DNA of 7,767 bases. Origin: JAKOQB01 sp036824465. Its GTDB lineage: Bacteria; Pseudomonadota; Gammaproteobacteria; Burkholderiales; Burkholderiaceae_F. The stretch covers positions 1 through 7,767 of the forward strand of contig DAITAC010000146.1 in NCBI GenBank assembly GCA_036824465.1, in the 5' to 3' direction. A program made the translations under genes and the position numbers. Numbering within the stretch: position 1 is the first letter of the stretch; every line of letters begins with the position of its first letter. This document shows positions 1 through 4,986 of the stretch, in pieces. A model generated the notes under the pieces. That model ran no database searches. It had not been told where the DNA came from and saw only the letters and a list, made by a program, of their open reading frames with translations.

Positions 1-498
1 GAGGCGCACGTGCTGGCGGCGATCCGCCGCAAACATGGGGTTACGCTGCAGAGCGTTCGCCGGGCGCTCGATTACACGCGCACCAGGCTCGAGGTCGAGC
101 GGCCGCTGGCGCATCAGCAGTTCGAGACCAATGGTGTCGATCTGTTCGTCGAAAAGCTGGGCAGCACGATCAACGTGTCGCGCAGCGGGCAGCTTGCGAT
201 GGCGAAAGAGCTGCGTGCGCACCTGGAGCGCATCGAGCGCGACCCGAAAGGCGTTCCGATCAAGTTGTATCCGTTCACGCGGGCGCCGGAGGCTGGTCGG
301 GAGATGCGCTCGATCGTCATCGATCCGCGTGTCTCCTTCGGTCGTCCAATTCTTGTGCACACCGGCGTGCCGACGGCTGTGCTGGCCGACCGATACAAGG
401 CTGGTGATTCCATCGACGCGCTGGCGCAAGATTTCGGAGCTTCGCGTGACGAGATCGAAGAAGCGATCCGCTGCGAGCTCGCCCTCCAGGCTGCCTGA
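1..498 (+). CDS. DUF433-domain protein, probable antitoxin (5' partial)
   Basis: The reading frame is open from base 1 (GAG GCG CAC GTG) to a TGA at 496-498, so the gene almost certainly starts before the window; the GTG at 10 is just the first start-like codon available. The C-terminal part (about residues 103-158 of the visible frame) carries a DUF433 domain: 'VIDPRVSFGRPIL', then a G[VI]PT element ('HTGVPTAVLADRY'), then a helix-turn-helix-like 'IDALAQDFGASRDEIEEAIR'. Family members of about 220 residues normally have an N-terminal MerR-like DNA-binding part; that portion would lie outside the window. DUF433 proteins are commonly the antitoxin of PIN-type toxins, and here the next gene is a PIN-like protein overlapping its stop codon, which supports that role. 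Autorepression is expected by analogy but is not visible. The domain call is confident; the antitoxin function is inferred from pairing. Confidence 0.8.
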   Translation, partial: EAHVLAAIRRKHGVTLQSVRRALDYTRTRLEVERPLAHQQFETNGVDLFVEKLGSTINVSRSGQLAMAKELRAHLERIERDPKGVPIKLYPFTRAPEAGREMRSIVIDPRVSFGRPILVHTGVPTAVLADRYKAGDSIDALAQDFGASRDEIEEAIRCELALQAA

Positions 499-883
499 GC
501 CCGTCTTCTTCGTCGATCGCTCACTGGGGCGGGTCACCGTTCCCTCGGCGCTGCGAGCTGCAGGCGCAATGGTCGTCACTCATGACGAGCATTTCGATGC
601 CGATAAACCCGACGAGGTCTGGCTCGCCGAAGCTGGCCGCCACGGCTGGATCGTGCTGACGCAGGACCAGCACATTCGGTACCGAGCTATTGAACTGCGC
701 GCGTTGACTGAGGCGGGCGTGCTGGCGTTTGTCGTCGTCGCTGCTGGTGCGACCGGTACCGAACTTGGTCGACTGCTGGTGCGCGCGCTGCGCCGCATGC
801 GGGCAATTGCGGCAATGACGCATCGGCCGGCCGTCTTCTTGCTGCGCCGAGACGGCAAACCGGTGAGGGTTGGCTTGCGTTGA
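491..883 (+). CDS. PIN-like (VapC45-type) putative toxin ribonuclease
   Basis: About 130 residues ending at TGA 881-883. The N-terminus reads 'PEPVFFVDRSLGR', a hallmark of the PIN-like VapC45 group, whose members as I recall them begin M-P-E-P-x-F-F-V-D-R-S-L-G. Candidate metal-binding acidic residues, counted from codon 491, are D9 (VDRS), D41/E42 (PDEVW) and D59 (LTQD), consistent with an Mg-dependent RNase fold. No ATG, GTG or TTG stands at the expected first codon: that position is CTG (491-493), overlapping the upstream stop at 496-498. The nearest standard in-frame start is GTG at 446, which would add 15 residues of unlikely sequence (TRSKKRSAASSPSR). I favour CTG 491 or a mutated start. 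The frame is intact to a basic C-terminus, so the body does not look decayed. The overlap with the DUF433 gene implies translational coupling of the pair. Confidence 0.68.
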   Translation: MPEPVFFVDRSLGRVTVPSALRAAGAMVVTHDEHFDADKPDEVWLAEAGRHGWIVLTQDQHIRYRAIELRALTEAGVLAFVVVAAGATGTELGRLLVRALRRMRAIAAMTHRPAVFLLRRDGKPVRVGLR

Positions 884-1069
884 TCTGCGGGTCTCGGCGA
901 CCGCAACATCCCGTGATGGCGGCATGGTTCGAACAACAGCCGACAGGCCGCTTTTGTAAGTTCTCGATTACCTCGCCGACAACGACTGGCTGACGCCGCG
1001 CACGTTCGGCGCGCTGTGCGTCGCGCAATCCATCACATCGTCATCGCCTTCCCTCGCGAGGAGTCCGAG
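884..1069. other. Intergenic gap between toxin gene and transporter operon
   Basis: 186 bases with no convincing gene. It must hold the promoter of the transporter operon, but I see no clean -35/-10 pair. A weak dyad (GCGGC at 919-923 with GCCGC near 948-952) precedes TTTT and could be a poor terminator for the toxin gene. A short open frame after a TAA at 957-959 reads 'VLDYLADNDWLTPRTFGALC', which looks protein-like, but it has no start codon and runs straight into the ribosome-binding region of the next gene, so it may be a gene remnant or chance. Confidence 0.4.
1058..1063 (+). promoter_or_regulatory. Ribosome binding site deciding the phnD-like start
   Basis: GAGGAG lies six bases before ATG 1070. 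This favours ATG 1070 over the longer in-frame GTG at 1016, whose extra 18 residues would push the twin-arginine signal peptide inward. Confidence 0.75.
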
Positions 1070-1942
1070 ATGTCCCGTCGATCTCTGTTGCGCGCCGCCG
1101 CCGGGCTGGCGCTTGTATCTGTGGCACCCGCGCTTGTGCGCGCGCAGACCCGCAAGCTGCGCTTCGGCGTTGGCCCTTTCCTGCCGACTCCCGAAGACAC
1201 GCGCAGGACCTACACGCCGTTCTTTGCGTACCTGGCGAAGGAGCTTGGCGCATCGGACTACGAACTCGCTGTGACCACCGACTGGGCCGGCCTCGCGATT
1301 GCGATGGGGTCGGGCCATCTCGACATGGCGTGGATGGGGCCATGGGGTTACGTGCTGGCCAATGCGGCATCGGACTGCCGCGCGATCGCGACCGTCAAGT
1401 ACGACGACAAGCCGACGTATCAGGCGATCGTCATTGCGCGGCCCGAACTGAAAATCGCGAAGTTCCCGGATGACACGCGCGGCCTGTCGATTTCGTTTGC
1501 TGACAGCGGGTCGACCTCGGGCTGGCTGATCCCGCACTACTACGCGAAGGAGGCGTGGAAGATCGATCCGCGCACGTTCTGGAAGTACACCGAGGGCGCA
1601 TCGCATCCGGCCAACGAGATTGCAGTCGCCTCGGCGCAGGTCGATCTTTCCACCGACTATGACCGCAACCGCAACGCAATGATCAGCGCGGGCCGCATCA
1701 AGGCGGAGAGTTCAAGCGTGGTGTGGACATCGGACCCGTTGCCCAACGACGCGCTCGCCGTGGCGCGCGACTTTCCCGCTGATCTGGCCGAGCGTGCGCA
1801 GAAGGCGATACGCGCCATCACGCCGTCGATGGCAACGACGCTGATGCCGCCGCGCTATACGGGTTTCGTCTCCGCTACGCACGCGAGCTACGCGATGATC
1901 GAGCGCGCGGGAGTTCTGCTCGGCCGGCTGAAGAAGGGTTGA
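1070..1942 (+). CDS. phnD: PhnD-like phosphonate/oxyanion ABC transporter substrate-binding protein
   Basis: 290 residues from ATG 1070 to TGA 1940-1942, within the usual size of PhnD-family periplasmic binding proteins. The N-terminus 'MSRRSLLRAAAGLAL' has a twin-arginine-like motif and a hydrophobic stretch, with a probable cleavage site after 'ALVRA'; export could be by Tat or Sec. The mature protein starts with the typical 'LRFGVGPFLP' strand. It contains 'TTDWAGLAIAMGSGHLDMAWMGPWGY', the family's ligand-cleft region, and 'FADSGSTSGWLIPHYY', where the STSG loop binds the anion in PhnD/PtxB relatives. It is the first gene of a D-E-C operon with its own permease and ATPase, so it most likely captures an oxyanion or phosphonate in the periplasm for import. 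The family also includes arsenic-oxyanion sensors (AioX, ArrX, ArxX), relevant because an ArrA-like enzyme is encoded nearby. The ligand cannot be read from sequence alone. Confidence 0.85.
   Translation: MSRRSLLRAAAGLALVSVAPALVRAQTRKLRFGVGPFLPTPEDTRRTYTPFFAYLAKELGASDYELAVTTDWAGLAIAMGSGHLDMAWMGPWGYVLANAASDCRAIATVKYDDKPTYQAIVIARPELKIAKFPDDTRGLSISFADSGSTSGWLIPHYYAKEAWKIDPRTFWKYTEGASHPANEIAVASAQVDLSTDYDRNRNAMISAGRIKAESSSVVWTSDPLPNDALAVARDFPADLAERAQKAIRAITPSMATTLMPPRYTGFVSATHASYAMIERAGVLLGRLKKG
1934..1937 (+). promoter_or_regulatory. Ribosome binding site before the permease start
   Basis: AAGG inside AAGAAGGG (1931-1938), within the last codons of the phnD-like gene. Spacing is seven bases to TTG 1945 but only one base to TTG 1939, so TTG 1945 is the better start although TTG 1939 would give a four-base TTGA overlap. 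Confidence 0.5.
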
Positions 1943-1944
1943 CC

Positions 1945-2775
1945 TTGCGGCAGAGTCACAGCAAGTCGCGCATCGACGCCGCCGTCGCCGCCTACGCGCG
2001 GGGCAGCGCGCGCTGGGACATGGCGCGCACGCAGCGGTGGGGCCTGGGTCTGCTGTTCGTCGTGCTGGTCATCGCCTCGTGGCAACTGGCACAGGTTGAT
2101 CTCACGCGCCTCGCGACCGGCCTGCCGAAGCTCGGCCACTGGCTCGCGCAGGCGTGGCCGCCCACGCTGCACGAGCTGCCGATCTTCCTGCTGCGCACAG
2201 GAGAGACGGTCGCGATCGCCTTCCTCGGCACGCTCGCCGCGGTGCTCGCCGCGGTGCCGGCCGCGTTTCTTGCAGCACGCGGTATCTCGCCGCTCGGCAG
2301 CTTGCGCGTGCCGCTGCGCTGGGTGCTCAATGCGTTCCGCGGTGTCGATTCGTTTGTGTTCGCACTGATCTTCGTCGCGGCGGTTGGTCTCGGGCCGTTT
2401 GCCGGGCTGCTCGGCGTCGCGCTGCATACGTGGGGCAGCGCGGCCAAGCTCTTTTCGGAGCAGATCGAAACCATGCCGCTCGAAACCACCGAGGCGCTCG
2501 AAGCCGGCGGCGCCGGCCGCGTGGTCGCATTCCGCTACGCGCTGCTGCCCGAGTTGCTGCCGGCATGGGCGTCGCAGGCGCTGTACCTGTTCGAGTTCAA
2601 CGTGCGCGCATCGACCGTGCTCGGTGTGGTCGGCGCCGGCGGCATCGGCCAGGAACTGAAGGCGAGCATGGACCTGCTCGACTTCGCGCGGCTGGCGACC
2701 ATCATCGCCGTGATCCTGGTGGCGGTCACGCTGATCGACACACTGAGCGGCTGGATCCGGAGGCGGCTGTCGTGA
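1945..2775 (+). CDS. phnE: PhnE-like phosphonate/oxyanion ABC transporter permease
   Basis: 276 residues from TTG 1945 (278 from TTG 1939; a later ATG at 2020 is also possible) to TGA 2773-2775. Integral inner-membrane protein: hydrophobic segments include 'WGLGLLFVVLVIASWQLA' near residue 35, a long one near 90-113 (TVAIAFLGTLAAVL...), one near 138-163 (FVFALIFVAAVGLG...), and a C-terminal one (ATIIAVILVAVTLID). The PhnE/PtxC-type 'FRGVDSFVFALIFVAAVGLG' region is present. The EAA cytoplasmic loop that docks on the ATPase reads 'EALEAGGAGRVVAFRYALLP' at about residue 183-202. A conserved 'ASTVLGVVGAGGIGQEL' follows, as in PhnE proteins. It starts at the end of the binding-protein gene and its stop overlaps the start of the ATPase gene, so the three are one translation-coupled unit. 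Family is clear; the transported anion is not. Confidence 0.87.
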   Translation: MRQSHSKSRIDAAVAAYARGSARWDMARTQRWGLGLLFVVLVIASWQLAQVDLTRLATGLPKLGHWLAQAWPPTLHELPIFLLRTGETVAIAFLGTLAAVLAAVPAAFLAARGISPLGSLRVPLRWVLNAFRGVDSFVFALIFVAAVGLGPFAGLLGVALHTWGSAAKLFSEQIETMPLETTEALEAGGAGRVVAFRYALLPELLPAWASQALYLFEFNVRASTVLGVVGAGGIGQELKASMDLLDFARLATIIAVILVAVTLIDTLSGWIRRRLS

Positions 2776-3518
2776 GCGCGGGCAACGTGCTGTCGGCGCA
2801 CGGCCTGACGCGCGGCTTTGGCGTCGAGCACGCCCGAGGTGTTTTCGACATCGATCTCGCATTGCATGCGGGCGAGTTCGTCGCGCTGCTCGGTGCCAGC
2901 GGCGCCGGCAAGACCACGCTGCTGAGGTTGCTCGCCGGGCTCGATGCGCCGGACCGCGGTCGCATTGAACGTCCGGGCGGCGGCGTGCGCCGGCATCGCG
3001 GCGACACGTCGGTCGCGGTGATCTTCCAGCGGCCGCGCCTCGTCGGCCGCTTGTCTGCGATCGACAACGTGCTGGGCGGACGGCTCGGCCATGTGTCGCG
3101 GCTGCGCGGGCTCACCCGGCGTTTTCATGCGCGCGACTGGCGCATTGCGTTTGCTGCGCTCGATCGGGTTGGCCTGCTCGACCGCGCCGGCGAGCGCACC
3201 GATCGAATGAGCGGCGGCGAGCAGCAGCGCATCGCGATCGCACGCGCACTCGCGCAGCAGCCGCGCGTGCTGCTGGCCGACGAACCGGTATCGAGTCTCG
3301 ATCCGGCCAACGCCGCGCTCGTGCTGGACACGTTGCGCGCGCTTGCCGGCGACGGGCTGGCGGTGCTGTGCAGCCTGCATCAGCCGCAACTGGCGCAGCA
3401 GTATGCCGACCGCATGATCGGATTGATCGACGGCCGCATCGCTGGCGCGCACGCGAGCGACGCGGTCGACGATTCGGTGCTGGAGCGGCTTTACGGCCGC
3501 GCGCTGACGCCGGCGTAG
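2772..3518 (+). CDS. phnC: PhnC-like phosphonate/oxyanion ABC transporter ATP-binding protein
   Basis: 248 residues from GTG 2772, overlapping the permease stop as GTGA, to TAG 3516-3518. GGAGG at 2759-2763 lies eight bases before the GTG and supports this start. All ABC motifs are present: Walker A 'GASGAGKTT' (residues 41-49), Q-loop 'VIFQRPRLV' (around Q86), signature 'MSGGEQQRIAIARAL' (146-160), Walker B 'VLLADEP' (166-172) with D-loop 'SSLDP', and H-loop histidine in 'SLHQPQ' (H203). 'NVLGGRLG' between Q-loop and signature is typical of PhnC. It should power import through the PhnE-like permease at the cytoplasmic face. Its last 28 bases overlap the 3' end of the convergent chaperone gene. 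No terminator is seen before that overlap; the only dyad there is ACGCCGGCGT (3507-3516), with no T-run. Confidence 0.9.
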   Translation: MSAGNVLSAHGLTRGFGVEHARGVFDIDLALHAGEFVALLGASGAGKTTLLRLLAGLDAPDRGRIERPGGGVRRHRGDTSVAVIFQRPRLVGRLSAIDNVLGGRLGHVSRLRGLTRRFHARDWRIAFAALDRVGLLDRAGERTDRMSGGEQQRIAIARALAQQPRVLLADEPVSSLDPANAALVLDTLRALAGDGLAVLCSLHQPQLAQQYADRMIGLIDGRIAGAHASDAVDDSVLERLYGRALTPA

Positions 3519-4132
3519 TCCGCCGCTTCCTTCGCGATGAAGCGCTCGGTGAGTTCCGCCAATTCGCGGTAGAAGGCGCATTCGGCCCCCGATCTGACCG
3601 CGGCCGCGAAGGGCACGACCCAGCGTCCAAGGTGGTCGTCAAGGAGACGCCGGCGCAGAACGGCATTCGACTTTACGGCATCTGCATCACCCTGCAGCCG
3701 GGCCTGCGCCTCGCGGAACAGCAGCAGGTACAGGAACTCCAGTTCGGCGGCGATGTGATCGGGCAGGTCGCAGAAGTCGTCGTCGATTTCGAAGCCGCCC
3801 TCGGCGTACAGCGCCAGCACGGCGACGGTCGACTCCTGCATCAGGGTCGATTGCCCGTTCAGCCAGACCGAGCCATAGGGCTTGGCGAGCGCCTGCACCG
3901 GGCCGAGAAAAAGCCGCGTGTAATCGATCAACAGATTCTGCAGATCGTCGGCCATGAACGCGTCACGGAGGCGGTGCGCGCGTTCGGCGAGGTCGGCATC
4001 AATCGCTGACGCTGCCTGCAGTATCGAGTCGAAGACCTTCTCCTCCGCGAACTCCGGCGCCGGCTGGTAATAGCAGGCGGACAACAGTCGGCAAAGATCG
4101 GCGCGGGCCGCGCCGTGGTCGAACTGCGGCAT
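3491..4132 (-). CDS. TorD/DmsD-family molybdoenzyme chaperone
   Basis: 213 residues from ATG (4130-4132) to TAA (3491-3493) on the minus strand. A TTG at 4142-4144 is also in frame, but it lies inside the T-run of a terminator. The family signature is clear: 'YTRLFLGPVQALAKPYGSVWL' split across residues 71-91, and 'LPDHIAAELEFLYLLL' at 123-138, the (E/D)xPDHxxxELEF block of TorD/DmsD/NarJ-type chaperones. These cytoplasmic all-helical proteins bind the Tat signal and immature catalytic subunit, hold it for insertion of the molybdenum cofactor and prevent premature export. The likely client is the Tat-dependent ArrA-like subunit two genes upstream. Its translation start is poor: only a GAG about six to eight bases upstream, and AGG directly abutting the ATG. 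Together with the terminator just before it, this predicts low expression relative to the enzyme. Confidence 0.88.
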   Translation of the reverse strand: MPQFDHGAARADLCRLLSACYYQPAPEFAEEKVFDSILQAASAIDADLAERAHRLRDAFMADDLQNLLIDYTRLFLGPVQALAKPYGSVWLNGQSTLMQESTVAVLALYAEGGFEIDDDFCDLPDHIAAELEFLYLLLFREAQARLQGDADAVKSNAVLRRRLLDDHLGRWVVPFAAAVRSGAECAFYRELAELTERFIAKEAADYAGVSARP

Positions 4133-4142
4133 CCTGAATCTC

Positions 4143-4170
4143 AAAAAAAGGGGCGGGTCGCGCCCGCCCC
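4143..4170 (-). terminator. Intrinsic terminator between ferredoxin and chaperone genes
   Basis: Perfect 8-bp GC stem (GGGGCGGG at 4150-4157 paired with CCCGCCCC at 4163-4170, five-base loop), followed in the minus-strand direction by seven T residues (A run 4143-4149 on the plus strand). Plus-strand use is ruled out because GGACTAG, not a T-run, follows there. A weaker 5-bp hairpin (4185-4199) covers the ferredoxin stop codon just before it. The T-run ends 10 bases before the chaperone ATG, so the chaperone is either made by readthrough or lacks a promoter of its own. Confidence 0.85.
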
Positions 4171-4189
4171 GGACTAGAAAGCGCGCGGG

Positions 4190-4957
4190 TTACGCCCGCA
4201 CGTTGTACTTGCCGACATAGTGCACGTTCGGCTTCGTCCCCGCCTCCGGTTTCAAAACGGTGGTCTTCTGCGTCTTCAGGATCAGCGCGATCTGCGATTT
4301 CGGATCGTCCTGGTCGCCAAAGATGCGCGCCTTGGCCGGGCACACCTCCACACACGCCGGCTGCAAACCGTTCAGCGTGCGGTGATAGCAGAACGTGCAT
4401 TTCTCCACCACGCCGGCGCGGCGGATCGGCTGCACGTCTTTCGCGGCGAACTGGTTCATCGCCGGGGCCGCGGCGCCGGCTCGCTTCGCGACCTCGGCGC
4501 CGGAGGACGTCGCACCCGGGATGATCGCCGTCTTGTCGGTCCACTTCGGCTGTGTGTCCTTGTCCTTGAAGTTGAAGCTGATCACGCTGTAACCCGCACC
4601 GTCGAGGCTCGTCTCGTCAAGTTCCGCCTCGCTGTACGGGCAGGCGCCCTGGCACGCGCGGCAGCCGATGCACAGCGCCGGATCGTGCAGCGTGATGCCT
4701 TCGGGGGTCTTGTACATCGCCTTCGGCGTGACCGGGCAGGCCTTCACGCACTCGGCCTCCGAGCAGTGATTGCACAGCACCGGCATCACCCACTGCGTGA
4801 CGTTGGGGAACGTGCCCTCCGTTTTCATCATGAAGTCGGCCCAGTTGTAGCTCTGGCCGTCCGCGCGGTCGCGCGTGTTGTTCTCCGCCTTGCAGGCGAA
4901 AGCGCAGGCTCCGCAACCCACGCAGCGCTGCAGGTCGATGACCATTCCGTATCTCAT
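4190..4957 (-). CDS. Four-[4Fe-4S] ferredoxin electron-transfer subunit (DmsB/ArrB-like)
   Basis: 255 residues, ATG at 4955-4957, TAA at 4190-4192; AAGGAG (4964-4969) lies six bases upstream and fixes the start. Sixteen cysteines form four cluster motifs: C12-x2-C15-x2-C18-x3-C22, C62-x2-C65-x4-C70-x3-C74, C96-x2-C99-x2-C102-x3-C106 and C187-x2-C190-x11-C202-x3-C206, each last Cys followed by the usual K or P. This is the layout of the beta subunit of DMSO-reductase-family enzymes, which passes electrons between a quinol- or cytochrome-linked donor and the molybdenum subunit. There is no signal peptide, as expected if it is carried through Tat with its partner, and no membrane helix. About 80 residues separate motifs 3 and 4, longer than in E. 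coli DmsB. It follows the catalytic gene by 29 bases. ArrB is the favoured equivalent, by linkage to an ArrA-like partner. Confidence 0.9.
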   Translation of the reverse strand: MRYGMVIDLQRCVGCGACAFACKAENNTRDRADGQSYNWADFMMKTEGTFPNVTQWVMPVLCNHCSEAECVKACPVTPKAMYKTPEGITLHDPALCIGCRACQGACPYSEAELDETSLDGAGYSVISFNFKDKDTQPKWTDKTAIIPGATSSGAEVAKRAGAAAPAMNQFAAKDVQPIRRAGVVEKCTFCYHRTLNGLQPACVEVCPAKARIFGDQDDPKSQIALILKTQKTTVLKPEAGTKPNVHYVGKYNVRA

Positions 4958-4986
4958 CTCGATCTCCTTCAGCTCGCAGGTTGGGG

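Noticed and set aside
924..936. GGTTCGAAC, resembling a tRNA T-loop
   Set aside because: The flanking bases (CATGG / AACAG) do not pair as a T-stem, and no acceptor, anticodon or D arm fits around it. It is just a short palindrome.
1888..2862. 324-residue minus-strand open frame opposite the permease gene
   Set aside because: Arg/Gln/Ala-rich shadow of a hydrophobic gene with no recognisable domain; the permease frame has clear membrane segments and an EAA loop.
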